Of a stretch of DNA of 64,000 nucleotides, positions 1 through 10,574 are shown in pieces. A program made the translations under genes and the position numbers. The stretch lies in assembly GCA_023525715.1 (NCBI GenBank), contig CM042011.1, positions 58,756,854 through 58,820,853 on the forward strand, in the 5' to 3' direction. This stretch comes from Cichorium intybus (taxonomy: Eukaryota; Streptophyta; Magnoliopsida; Asterales; Asteraceae). The notes under the pieces are model-generated. The model made no database searches. It was not told where the DNA came from and worked only from the letters and a program-made list of their open reading frames with translations. The first letter of the stretch is position 1. Each line of letters begins with the position of its first letter.

Positions 1-2
1 AC

Positions 3-341
3 CATCTTCAAGATTTCGAATGGGGATTTGTGGGCGATGAATACAAGCATTCAAACACAGCTCAAAGCACTCCCAGATTCCGGTCAAATGCTCCGGCGAC
101 TCCTGCAAAAAGTGTATGTGGCGACAGCTTTTTCCGGCCATATTCCGGCCACCCAAGTTACATGTCGAGCACACAATCATCAAAGGCAAAACTGAGGTCG
201 CATAGTGCCCCTAAACAAAGGCCGGAATTAGGGCCAAAGAAAATATTGTCTCTTAATGAAATAGTTGCGTCGAGATATAGTTTAAGTGGGTTGAAGATGC
301 AAAAGACTTGTTCTAATGTTCAAGAAGCTTTTGATTTGTAA
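3..341 (+). CDS. IQ-domain (IQD) protein, 3' end of last exon
   Basis: The frame is open from the window edge to a TAA at 339-341, giving about 112 C-terminal residues; the rest of the gene lies to the left. The tail contains PSYMSSTQSSKAKLRSHSAPKQRP, recognisable from PSYMSSTQSSKAKLR followed by SHSAPKQRP, the signature of the DUF4005 tail of plant IQD proteins. IQD proteins bind calmodulin through IQ motifs (not in the window) and act as scaffolds on microtubules, membranes or in the nucleus. The tail is rich in Ser, Lys and Arg, as expected. Family assignment rests on this motif; the subfamily member cannot be named. There is no sign of damage, so I read it as the end of a functional host gene. 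Confidence 0.85.
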   Translation, partial: HLQDFEWGFVGDEYKHSNTAQSTPRFRSNAPATPAKSVCGDSFFRPYSGHPSYMSSTQSSKAKLRSHSAPKQRPELGPKKILSLNEIVASRYSLSGLKMQKTCSNVQEAFDL

Positions 342-453
342 GGGTGGTTTTGGTTAATTACTTAGATTATGAATGTGTTATTTCACCTCAATAGGATCAT
401 TGCATAGATGTAAACAAGAAATCCTTTTTCTTGCTACTTCAATAGAATAGAAA
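342..453 (+). other. Probable 3' UTR start of the IQD gene
   Basis: AT-rich sequence directly after the IQD stop codon. There is no canonical AATAAA in this short part; AATAGA and AATGAA-like hexamers occur here and just beyond, so the poly(A) site may lie inside the tandem repeat that follows. Confidence 0.4.
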
Positions 454-791
454 TTCGAACATGGGTGTTTTGTGTAAATTGTATTCAAGTGTTTGAGATT
501 TTAATGAATGAATGAAGCTTTCTTGAATTAATTAGATTTTTCTTTCTCGATCTAAACCTTGAGATATAACAATAAAGATTGTTGCTTTTTTAGACAAATG
601 GATGTGATTTGTTCTGTTTAAATGCGAACATAGGTGTTTTGTTTAAATTTTGTTCAAGTGTTTGAGATTTTAATGAATGAATGAAGCTTTCTTGAATTAA
701 TTAGATTTTGTTTCTTGATTGAAACCTTGAGATATAACATTAAAGATTGTTGCTTTTTTTAGACAAATGGATGTGATTTGTTCTTTTTAAT
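454..791. repeat. Two-copy tandem duplication, unit 169 bp
   Basis: Copy 1 (454-622) and copy 2 (623-791) line up at a constant offset of 169 bp with a handful of substitutions. Shared blocks include GAGATTTTAATGAATGAATG and TAGACAAATGGATGTGATTT. The duplication lies in or just behind the 3' UTR of the IQD gene and could duplicate a polyadenylation region. Confidence 0.85.
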
Positions 792-1775
792 GTTTGGTAC
801 AAAAAGGTACTTGTAAGCAATGATTAGGGGTTGAGATTAATGATGGCAATTTGGGAATTTCGTTGAAGTTCCCAATTCAAATTTGCCCTAGAGAACATAT
901 TCATTGGTCAGTTTAGGACAATGTGCCCTAAAGAACACCATCATTGTGGCATTTGCTTGCATCATTCTCGTACCAAATAAGTTATAACAAATGGGTTTTG
1001 GTTAAATCGATGAATAGGATTATTAGTTGTACTTATTTAGACTATTTCAAAAAAGAAAATGATAAGTTTATGAACCATGAACAAGTACATTTAAAAAAAA
1101 GTTAGCGATTGTAGAAAATATGAATACAAATGTGTATGTAGCTCGTAATGTATTCTAACTAATTGATACACTTAAAAAGCAGGTTCATTTAACTGTTTAA
1201 ATACATATTTTTTTTTACTTCCAGAATCAAACTATTAATATACTTGGTTAAGAGATTTCTTTGGGTAGTGAAGCAAACTTAAGAAAAGAAACCTACAATA
1301 TATAAAAGGACAATTGTATTCATCTCATAAACTATAAAATTATCCTTAATGTCTTGATACAAAAGTAAATTATCACTATTATATAATAATGTTTTGGTGT
1401 GTATTTATTCATATGTCTTTTAGTTGATTCATAGAAAATAATAACAACACTTTGTACGAGGAAGCAAGAAGATCAATCATGATTGGTTAAAAAACATATA
1501 TTTTCGTCATCGAGACAAATGTTCAAAAACCATGCTACTCCTACCTTTACATGACCTAATACATCGAATTGAAAAAGTACAAATACTACACTCGTTAACG
1601 CAATTTAAGGGTTTTAATTATAGAAAATTAAGGTATTAATCGATGCAAATCGAGAAGACGGGTATTATTTTATGTTGGTGAGTAGTATTTAATATTGTTT
1701 AAAACTTTGAATTTTGAAATGTTTGTGGGGTTCATTACCAAGAGAATTTGAAACTAACGGCTATACAATTTTAAT
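792..1775. other. AT-rich intergenic spacer
   Basis: About 1 kb between the IQD gene and the Pack-MULE-like element. I see no reading frame, RNA gene or clear repeat in it. Confidence 0.5.
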
Positions 1776-2029
1776 TTAAGAGTAAATTACATATTTGGTC
1801 CCTGTAGTTTACCAAAACTAACACTGAGCACCCAAGTATTGAATTTACACTAGATGAGTCACTAAAGTTTCGTTAAACCGACACATTGGTCCCTGGTCTA
1901 TATAAAAAGACTTTTTTGCCCTTTTCATTTTCTTTTTTCTTTTTCTTTTTACCCTTTTGTTTTTTTAATAAATAGAAAATAAAAAATCACCCCACCCACC
2001 ACACCCACCCCCACGTCTCTCTCTCTCTC
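1776..2029 (+). repeat. Left terminal inverted repeat
   Basis: Reads from the element end through the ACACTGAGCACCCAAGTATT, AGTCACTAAAGTTTCG and CACCCACCCCCACGTCTCTC blocks. Each recurs in reverse complement at 3176-3438 with few changes. Confidence 0.85.
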
Positions 2030-2064
2030 AAGATCGTAACAAACATAGTTGTTTGTTCGCTCCA

Positions 2065-2871
2065 TCACCTGTACCACCGGAGATTGCTTAGGAAGTGCAC
2101 AAGCTTCCCTCCCGCTTCTCCGGCCACCTCCGCCTGTGGCGGCGCCACCCCCTTTTCCAGCAGCCGCGGCAGCGGCCCCGCCACCTTCCGCGTTCTTCTG
2201 TTTAGCTGTTTAGCTCCTCCTCTTTTCATGAACAAACAACACAGGAGGATACAGCAGATTAAGAGCAGAACTGCAATCAGAGCACCTGCGACGATGAGAA
2301 TGATTTCTTTGGTGCTTAGTTTGTTGCCACCGTGGTTTGACGGAAGAGATGGGGTGGTGGAAGGAGGCGGAGATGTCAGACATGGGGTTGAAGAGCTGTA
2401 TCCACACAGATCGAGATTACCGACGAAAGCACTTGAATCGAATTTTGAAGAAAGTTCCGATGGTACGGAACCCGATAGATTGTTGTAGGATACATTGAAT
2501 GAAGTAAGATTGAGTTGATCACCCAAGAAAATCGGGATTTCTCCGGTGAGATTGTTAAGAGCCAAATTCAACGAATTTAGCGAACTCGGATTTGAAAAAA
2601 TTCGATGGATGCTTCCGCTAATAGAATTGTATGAAAAATCGATACTTTTAAGGTTAGAAAGCCCGCCAAATTATGTTGGAACAGTTCCGATGAATTGATT
2701 ATGACTAAATGAAATCTCTTGAAGCTCAGTCAACTTACTTAAAGAAACCGGTAGGGTCCCCGAGAAGAAATTATGGTCAAAAGTCAAAGATTTGACCACA
2801 GATTTGACGCCATTTTTCTCATTCCCCCAAGAATGGAAGAATCCCAGATAGATTATTGAACTGGAGAGCAA
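2065..2871 (-). pseudogene. Captured fragment of an IMK2/IMK3-type LRR receptor-like kinase
   Basis: One minus-strand frame runs from 2871 to 2065 (about 268 codons) with a single in-frame TAA at 2671-2673. In order it encodes LRR segments (SGTLPVSLSKLTELQEISF, then LNLALNNLTGEIP), the juxta-LRR motif FVGNLDLCGY, a Pro/Ser-rich spacer, KLSTKEIILIVAG leading into a Leu/Cys-rich membrane span, basic residues, and GGKLVHF. At that point an intact protein would enter its kinase domain, but the sequence runs into the inverted repeat. The order FVGNL-LCG, KLSTKxIILIVAG, GGKLVHF matches inflorescence meristem receptor-like kinases of the IMK2/IMK3 group. The part 5' of 2871 is degraded. It is not a working receptor; antisense or chimeric transcripts from it are possible. 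Confidence 0.75.
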
Positions 2872-3123
2872 GAAACATGAGGGAATTTAATTTGGTAATC
2901 GGTACAGGGATTGAACCGGTTAGCGGTATTTTATGTTGACGTCGATGGAATATTGGGTGTTGTTGGTGCCCACGGTTTGTCAGCCAAGCCTTTCCACACC
3001 CTCATTATCGTCTTTGGTGTTTGTGGCAGTTCAAACCCCCCATGGTTTTGGTTGAAATCGTGATACCCAGATGAAAAGGAAGCTGGGTTTAATACCTATT
3101 AAAGCTTGAACCAGAAAACAATA

Positions 3124-3124
<1 letters not shown>

Positions 3125-3184
<60 letters not shown>
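3125..3184. repeat. (GA)n microsatellite, about 60 bp
   Basis: Uninterrupted GA repeat at the inner edge of the right inverted repeat. The left repeat carries the matching short CT run at 2017-2029, so the tract expanded on one side only. Confidence 0.95.
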
Positions 3185-3186
<2 letters not shown>

Positions 3187-3438
3187 GTGGGGGTGGGGGT
3201 GGGGGTGGGTGTGATGGATCGGGTGGTTTTTTATTTTCTATTTATTAATAAAACAAAATGGTAAAAAGAAAAAGAAAAAAGAAAATGAAAAAGGGCAAAA
3301 AAGTCTTTTTATATAGACCAGGGACCAATGTGTCGGTTTAACGAAACTTTAGTGACTCATCTAGTGTAAATCCAATACTTGGATGCTCAGTGTTAGTTTT
3401 GGTAAATCACAGGGACCAAATATGTAATTTACTCTTAA
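3176..3438 (-). repeat. Right terminal inverted repeat
   Basis: Reverse complement of 1776-2029, ending in GTAATTTACTCTTAA. It differs from the left copy by few substitutions, an extra GGGGGT unit and the expanded GA tract. Confidence 0.85.
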
Positions 3439-4930
3439 TTTAATATATTTCTGGATTTAAAACAAATTATAATAATGTTTGTATGTATTAGTCAATTGGA
3501 GCATTAATCAACACTTTTTTTTATCTCACGCTGCATCATCCTATTCTATATTTATTGATATATTATTGTCAGCAAGATAATAAAGGCTAGTTAAACGTTC
3601 GTTAGTTTATATATATTTATATAGGGTCCGGATCCTGAAGAAACCTAAAAAATGATAAAAACTGCAAGAACAATTCTCGACCAACCATTTTATAAAGTAC
3701 AAGAACGTCAAACGTTTTCCTTCGGCATGATGTAATCACGTGCGACACACGTCCACAAAACGTAATACGGACTCAAGAATACGATCACATGTTACGTATG
3801 TTCGTCTAACTTGATTTAAGTGAGTTTTTTCTCTATTTTCATTTTATTTTTTTTATTTTTTATTTTTTTAATTTTTATTTTCAAAAAAAAAACTATTTTT
3901 TATTTTATATTATACTCGGTTTTAGCAATTTTATAATTTATTTTTTAGTTTTTTAATTTTTTAATTATTATTATATTATTTGTTTATTTTTTTAATTTTT
4001 ATATGCTACATTGCTCGATTTTGATTTCTTTTGTTTTTTTTCATTTTTAAATATATTTTTAATTTTTAAATGTTTTTAAATCTTATTTTTAGCGTTTTTC
4101 TTTGTCTTTTTAATCTAATCATTTTGGATCATAACATTTTTACTGATAACGTTTTGGATCATGTAATTTTAGATCATAGTTTCTTGTAATCGCACAATAC
4201 ACTGCGTTATCTGATATGATCAGATTCAATTATTTCATTGTAATTGTTTATCATATGAAAGATTGAAAACCGTAAAATATGTAACAATTCAACACCGAAT
4301 AGATTCAATGCATTGCAATTCAGAAGAATTTAACCGTCGTATGTAGAAAATCGTAACCTGTGTAAGAAAGCTTTTATTTTTAAGTTTTCGGTTTTAAGAT
4401 TTTTTTAAGATACCAAGTCTAGTTTGGAAATATATTATTGTAACATAATATGTCGGAACATACTCCAAATAAGGTATCTGAGTAATGTGTTTGTAACAGG
4501 AGAAATCTTAAAGAATTATAAGTATAAATATGTGTATGAAATTATAAAGATCGAATATGTATATTGAAAAGTAATGGTTTATGGAAATATTTTATTTCAT
4601 TTTTAAGAATGAAAATATTATAATTGGATGAATTTGTGTTAATGTTGCATAATTTGCTGTTCTTGATTTAATTTTTCTTAAAAGACTAAAAATATTCTTG
4701 AAGAATGATAGGCTATGGTTAATGATTGTATTCTTGAGATTTTTCTTATTGCAGGTTTGTATCTTAAAAATGAGTATCATGCTGAATGTTATAAAAGTAT
4801 TTCCAAATCATGATTTTGTTTATCAAGGGAGTTGAACATGCCAATTACCGAAAGAAGAGATCTTGTATAATTTGCAACCAATATGTTGACCATGACAGTA
4901 AAAATTGTCTATATTTTAATCATAGAAATA
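3439..4930. other. AT-rich intergenic sequence
   Basis: Mostly homopolymeric A/T stretches (for example around 3840-4110). I see no gene and no complete mobile element. Confidence 0.5.
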
Positions 4931-5460
<530 letters not shown>

Positions 5461-5902
5461 TATTCTTGAAAATTGGTGAAATGAAGTAAGTTAGTTTATT
5501 CTTTAAAAATATAATATCAAAAAAATCTGAAGAACAAGTTGTATTGTTTTAATGAGTTATTTCAGTAATAATTAAAACGGATAAAGGTTTTATTGAATCT
5601 TAAAAAGATATTAAAAAAATATCAAAATATGGAAATGAAAATCAATTTTAATGTACTACCCATTACATCCTATTATTTTGGTATATGATAATTGGTTATG
5701 CATTTTCTTATTACATTATTCAAAATTTAAATTAATTGTTAAAGATCTAATTCACATGATGTATGATAACATTATTTTATTTTTCATTTAATCTATAATA
5801 TTATCTTGAAATTGACAATATATAATTATTAATTTGTTGTTGAATCATATTAATTACATATCTTATAAGATAAATCTAATTTTTTAAATATGTAGGAATA
5901 AA
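5461..5902. other. AT-rich spacer
   Basis: No reading frame or recognisable repeat. It ends at the proposed left edge of an old gypsy LTR. Confidence 0.45.
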
Positions 5903-6215
5903 TGTTGGATCAATTTTATGCATCCTTTTTGTACCAATTTTTTATTCTTTGCATTTTCATATATTTTTTGGGGACAATCTTTCTTTCATGGTTTGTGTTA
6001 ATTTTTGCATGTACATCGAGGTTTGGAGCGAGGAAGCTTAGAGAACCGAAGTAAGGAGGATAGACCGTGGGAGCGTTAGGAGATTTGGAACACTTGGAAA
6101 GCATCTTGGTGGCAATTGGAAGCTTATGGAGCGAACCAGAGCCATTTGAGCAAAAGAGATGTGGTAAACTAAAAACTGCATAACACGGGGGCCAAGTGAA
6201 AACACGGGGGTGCAT
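5903..6215 (+). repeat. Left part of an old gypsy LTR, split by the Tekay insertion
   Basis: The sequence to the right of the Tekay element (27370-28524) ends in CCCCCAACA and is followed by a degenerate tRNA-Asp primer site, so it is the end of an LTR. The matching beginning should be left of Tekay, and a TGTTGGATC start occurs at 5903. Together the parts make an LTR of about 1.47 kb. The end at 28524 is well supported; the start at 5903 is inferred only from TGTTG...CAACA symmetry. The last bases before Tekay contain an ACACGGGGG pair resembling the palindromes on the other side. Confidence 0.45.
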
Positions 6216-6444
6216 TGTAACGCCAAGACACTTCTTATATGTAAATATAATAAAAAGGGTAAATGGGTCATTTTACCTTAGAAGGGTAATTTGGTCTTTT
6301 GGATAGACAAGGATTTAGTTTGTAATAATATTTTGAGTTTTGGACTTAAAATGTTATAAAAACTGGTTTTTGTCATAAAATGTGTTAGATGTGGCAAAAG
6401 CTCAAGAATTAGAACTCCAGGGACTAAACTGCAAATTCTGGAAG

Positions 6445-6453
6445 TATAAATAG
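6445..6453 (+). promoter_or_regulatory. TATA box of the Tekay LTR
   Basis: TATAAATAG sits 230 bp into the LTR. Transcription would start near 6476-6480, so the palindromes and hairpin array downstream are in transcribed R/U5 sequence. The same box is at +19213 in the 3' LTR. Confidence 0.65.
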
Positions 6454-6971
6454 TGGAAAAGCTCTCCCACATGTGCAGAAAATCTAGAAGTCACGGGAGA
6501 GGGTTTTCTTGAGCGATCGTTGCAGAATCTTGGAGAATTCTTGAAGGTTTGAGCTTGGAATCCGATTATTGGCTTTGTATTGAAGAATTGGAAGCATTGA
6601 AGGTTAGTATTTCAAGTTTTAACCAAGATTGTTCTTGGTGGGTTTGGTGGGTAAACTGAAATCTGCAATTTCAGTGAAATCCATGAAGTTTGTATATGAT
6701 TTCTGGGTTTAAACATGTTCATATGATAAGAACATGCCATTGAAACAATTGGTTTTGATAAAATTGAAGTTTTGGGGTTTTTGGAACTAAGAACCCTAAT
6801 TCTTCCTTTTGATTGATTGAGTTGATTTAAATGGATTAAAACCTTGTATTAATGGAGGGTTTTAGTCTGGAAATAAACCCCATATGATTAAGAACAAGAA
6901 TAAGAACTTAATATGTCAAAACAGGGTGCTACAGTGCAAAATCGGGACTGAATCGGGACTGCCCAGCAAGA

Positions 6972-7086
6972 GCACGGGTCGTGATCTTTATGCACGAGTC
7001 GTGCATACCCTAGAAATCAAAATACATTGCATTTTAAGCCTTGCACGAGTCGTGCTCCTCAAGGCATAAAAATGCACGAGTCGTGC
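6972..7086. repeat. Four copies of an odd-centred palindrome, GCACGAGTCGTGC
   Basis: Perfect copies lie at 6992-7004, 7043-7055 and 7074-7086. A variant (GCACGGGTCGTGA) starts at 6972 and reads GCACGGGTCGTGC in the 3' LTR. Each is a 6-bp inverted repeat around one central base. They could be dimer-binding sites or short RNA stems in the leader. Confidence 0.85.
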
Positions 7087-7466
7087 TTGCCTGGCAGGGG
7101 ACTCAAAAACGTGAATTTTCGTTAGGCTTGTCCGATTTATCTCAAACTTGAACCATAAGTCCATGATGGTTTGAAAAGTCCTAGAAAAATACTAAATTGA
7201 GTTTTTGACTCCTCGGGGGCACTGTAGAACAATACGAATGCCTCGGTAAAGCGTATAATTCATGAAAAGATGGTAAATGGAAAGTTTATCATCTAGACAT
7301 TGTTTGTAATGTTACAATATTGAACTCTTATGCATTAGAGTCAATTAAAATGATTGTTAACCTATAATCATTGTGAGAATGAATGAAATTATAGGTACGG
7401 GACAAGATCTTGCGGAATACATTGAAAGGCAAGAAATAACTAAAGCTAGTGGTAGCAAACATTCAG

Positions 7467-7919
7467 GTGAGTAATCTCACTTATATCCGATGTGATAAAT
7501 ATTGGATGAGCAGCTGCAAATGGAAACAATTTTGGGGACGAAATTGACAGATTTCATGATGAAATAAAAGACAATATCAGATAAGCCGTGAGTCTGATAT
7601 AGACAAGAACGGAGCTGTGAGTCAATAACAACAATACGACAATACCAGATAAGCCGTGAGTCTACGATAGACAAGAACGGAGCTGTGAGTCAAACTTTGA
7701 AAAGGCAATACCGGGTAATCCGTGAGTCATTGAGATGGCAAGAACGGAGCCGTGAGTCTAGGCAAAAGCGGGACAGACCCGTGAGCCATATATGATCATG
7801 TGTTATGAGATAATGCATATTTGATTTGTATAGAGAATGTTATTCTTATACATGTTATAGTAGATTTGATTACTCATTGGGCTTTATAGCTCACAGTTTT
7901 ATTTGATATGTCCCTGCAG
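7467..7919 (+). other. Putative leader intron in the Tekay LTR
   Basis: CAG|GTGAGT at 7464-7472 matches the plant 5' splice-site consensus perfectly, and GTGAG (7467-7471) pairs with CTCAC (7476-7480) across a 4-nt loop. At the other end a pyrimidine-containing TCCCTGCAG (7911-7919) is acceptor-like. The interval would be a 453-nt intron about 990 nt downstream of the predicted start site and it holds the hairpin array. The signals are seen directly; splicing is inferred. The 3' LTR carries the same signals at 26680 and 27132. Confidence 0.45.
7575..7790 (+). repeat. Stem-loop array, unit 66-68 nt
   Basis: Three units start CCGTGAGTC and end AAGAACGG at 7586-7612, 7654-7680 and 7720-7747, with a fourth partial unit to about 7790. 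Each can fold with an outer stem CCGT/ACGG, an asymmetric GA/AAGA internal loop and an inner stem. The inner stem is GTCT/AGAC in units 1 and 2 and GTCA/TGGC in unit 3, where one pair is exchanged T-A for A-T and one becomes a G-T wobble. Loop sequences differ between units. Confidence 0.7.
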
Positions 7920-8154
7920 GTGAGCGTGATCCCGCTAAGGGAAAAGATAAAGTCCGTGACTAGGGACTTAGGATGGTGAAGTAACTACCCGGCTTGAAGG
8001 ATGTATAATATCTTTATGTTTTGTAATCCTTGATACACTTGTACCTGTTTGTGTTAACAAATACCCCTTTGGATATGGTTTTATTGTAAAGTATATGGTT
8101 TGAAAAGTACAAATTTTTAAGGGGTGTTTTGTTAATAAGTCGGGTGTTACAAGT

Positions 8155-8166
8155 TGGTATCAGAGC
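8155..8166 (+). other. Primer-binding site, initiator Met tRNA
   Basis: TGGTATCAGAGC lies three bases after the LTR end and is complementary to the 3' end of plant initiator tRNA-Met, the usual primer for Tekay and many copia elements. Confidence 0.93.
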
Positions 8167-8422
8167 CGTGGTTTAAGTGAACTAGGTGTCTTAGATTAGA
8201 TTCCTGGATTTAAACCTTGAGAGAAAATGGACAGATGGACTGTTAGATATATATAAGTTCGCTATTATATATGTAATCTAACCGTTTGCTGAATTTTGAA
8301 GTATGAGAAATACAAAAAGTAATCCCACGGGTGCAAATTCGGGGCGTGGACCATCAAGGAGTGGACCAGCCTGATCACATGGTTCAGTCGGACGAAGAGC
8401 AAGAGCACCAGCGAGGGAACCA

Positions 8423-9946
8423 ATGGGTGAAAATCCACCAGATATACGGGCTATTGTGGCTGATATGGTTAGGGAGTTGATGCCTACGCTAATGAACAAC
8501 CCAAACCCGAGTGAAGAAGCTGCAAAAAGCATTCATGACAAGCAGCCGGAAGATGAAAGTCACGGAGAAAGCCATGCCCGTTCAGAAAAAGAAAAACAGG
8601 ACGGGGAAGCTTCTGCAAAGAAAGTCGGATGCACTTATAAAGCTTTCCTTGGCTGTAAACCAAAAGAATTTTCAGGGACAGATAATCCAGTCCAGGCAAT
8701 GGAGTGGATAATGCATATTGAGAAGGTGTTTTGGGTCAACAAATGTGCTGATGATGACAAGGTAGAATTTGCCACAAATCAACTCACAAGCAGTGCATTA
8801 CATTGGTGGCAAATTTACTACAAGTCGTTGGGTCTTGATTCGTCCCTATCGATACCTTGGGAACAATTCAAGACCAAGTTCAACGAGGAGTATTGTTCAG
8901 AAGTAGCTATAAAGAAGTTGGAGGACGAATTTCTGCACATGGAACAAGGTTCCCAATCTGTCCAAGAATACACTCTGAGCTTTCTGGAGAAAGCAAGATT
9001 TGCGGAACACCATATCAATACCGAAAAGAGGAAGATTGATAAGTATGTCTGGGGACTGACGACCCGAATCAGAGAAATTGTGCAACCACTGAAACTGTCT
9101 ACTTTCCGACAAGTGGTGGATAGTGCCACTGAAAGGGAGACAGAATTGAAACAACAAGAAGATGAAAAGAAAGCCATTGAAACTAAAAGAAAGGTGGAAG
9201 ACCAAGGTTGGACGCCTCAGAAAAAGTCGCAACAAACTGGGTCTAAGGGTAAAGGCCAAAAGGATGAAGCCAAGTGGTGTGAAAAGTGTAGAAAAAGGCA
9301 CTCAGGAAGCTGTCGAATTGATACTGTATTGGTTAGTTGCCGAAATTGTGGGAAAATGGGTCATACTACACGGGACTGTCGGGCGGAGCGTAGGTGTTAC
9401 CAATGTGGAGCTACGGATCATATTCGTTCGAACTGTCCACAGCTGAAATCTGGAGCATACAGTGATAGATCCAGCGATGACCAAGGAGGAAAGAAAGAAG
9501 AGGCGAAGAACCGGGGAAGACGAGTGGCCTCGCGAGCTTTTCAGATGACTGTGGAAGAAGCTCGTGAAAAGACCGATGTGGTTACAGGTATCTTCACTCT
9601 AAATTCCATACCTGTATATGTTATATTTGATCCAGGGGCTACACATTGTTTTGTATCGGAGTCTCTGATGTCTCGCTTGAACGTACCCTTAACTCCTATG
9701 GATGAAAGCTTGGAAGTGGCCATAGCGGATGGCAGATATGTTTGGGTTTCCGAACACCTGGAAGGTTGTCAACTCAAAATCTACGGGACCACTTTCCCTA
9801 TAGATTTGAAGCCGATGACTACCAATGAATTCGGAGTAATCGTGGGTATGGATTGGTTAGCAACGAATTATGCTAACATGGATTGTAGAAATAAAAGCAT
9901 CACAGTGTTGTCACCGGATGGGAAATGGATAAAAAATTCAGGGTGA
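8423..9946 (+). pseudogene. Tekay Gag and aspartic protease
   Basis: A 507-codon frame. Residues about 80-190 hold the retrotransposon Gag fold (WIMHIEKVFWVNK, HWWQIYYKSL). There is a basic linker, then a WCEKCRKRHSGSC motif, zinc knuckles of CX2CX4HX4C type at about 306 (CRNCGKMGHTTRDC) and 325 (CYQCGATDHIRSNC), and the protease at about 402 with DPGATHCFVS, where the active-site triplet normally reads D-S/T-G. Pro in place of Ser/Thr is unusual and may inactivate it. An upstream in-frame ATG at 8303 is cut off by a TGA at 8372-8374, so the original N terminus is lost. The frame ends through an extra A in an A run near 9930-9935, after which pol continues in another frame. Confidence 0.85.
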
Positions 9947-10574
9947 AAGACCTCGGTTGAGAATGCCGGTTATTTCCTTTACTCAAGCTCGAAGCTGCAT
10001 TAGTAAAGGAGGAATGTCTTATTTGGCCTATGTAACAGTGGCTAAGCCAATAAAGGTGGGGGTAGCGAATGTAAACGTTGTAAATGAATTTCCAGATGAA
10101 CTTCCAGGGTTACCACCAGATCGATAAGTAGAGTTCACGATTGAACTGATCCCGGGAGCCGCTCCTGTTGCTCGAGCTCCATATCGTTTAGCACCGTCAG
10201 AGATGGTGGAACTGCGGAAGCAACTGGAAGAACTGTTAGATAGGGGTTTCATCAGACCGAGTACATCGCCTTGGGGAGCCCCTATTCTGTTTGTTAAGAA
10301 GAAAGACGGGTCGATGCGCATGTGTATTGACTATCGAGAATTGAACAAGATCACGGTGAAGAATAAGTATCCGCTACCAAGAATTGATGAGTTGTTCGAT
10401 CAGTTACAGGGAGCATCCTACTTTTCTAAGATTGACCTAAGGTTAGGATATCATCAGTTGAAGATAAGGGAATCTGATATTCCGAAGACAGCCTTTCGCA
10501 CGAGATACGGTCATTATGAGTTTTTGGTGATGCCTTTTGGGTTAACCAATGCTCCGGCGGTATTCATGACATGA
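9936..10574 (+). pseudogene. Tekay pol, protease-RT linker and RT fingers
   Basis: After the frameshift near 9930 this frame carries the linker (NEFPDELPGLPPDR), meets a TAA at 10125-10127, and continues into RT: GFIRPSTSPWGAPILFVKKK, CIDYRELNKITVKNKYPLPR, FSKIDLRLGYHQLKI and GHYEFLVMPFGLTNAPA. It ends where bases are lost near 10567, shifting the frame again, just before the catalytic DD block. Confidence 0.88.

Larger units (their letters stand above)
1776..3438. mobile_element. Pack-MULE-like element carrying a receptor-kinase fragment
   Basis: A 1.66-kb unit is bounded by long terminal inverted repeats of about 255 bp (1776-2029 and 3176-3438). Both ends begin TTAAGAGTAAATTACATATT, followed by a TTTGGTCCCTG block. 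Between them lies a piece of a host LRR receptor kinase on the minus strand and no transposase, which is the definition of a Pack-MULE (a Mutator-like element with captured gene sequence). The flanks are AT-rich (AATTTTAAT on the left, TTTAATATA on the right), so the 9-bp target duplication expected of MULEs cannot be fixed exactly. A large foldback element of another superfamily is the alternative. Confidence 0.7.
6216..8151 (+). repeat. Tekay 5' LTR (1,936 bp)
   Basis: Begins TGTAACGCCAAGAC and ends GGGTGTTACA, giving TGTAAC/GTTACA termini. It contains in order a TATA box (6445), GCACGAGTCGTGC palindromes (6972-7086), a splice-donor-like CAG|GTGAGT in a hairpin (7467), a stem-loop array (7575-7790) and an acceptor-like CAG (7917-7919). 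Confidence 0.95.

Noticed and set aside
3613..3780. Possible transposon terminus at ATATAGGGTCCGGATCCTG
   Set aside because: It resembles ends of some plant elements, but I found no matching partner end or target duplication.
5916..6271. Two minus-strand frames (99 and 77 codons) at the left edge of the Tekay element
   Set aside because: They cross the LTR boundary and lack any domain; the sequence is better explained as an old LTR.
7575..7790. CRISPR-like look of the regular repeats in the Tekay LTR (and at 42873-43034)
   Set aside because: Eukaryotic LTR context, few units, repeats differ in the stems, and no cas genes. The repeats sit within LTRs and recur in both LTRs of each element.
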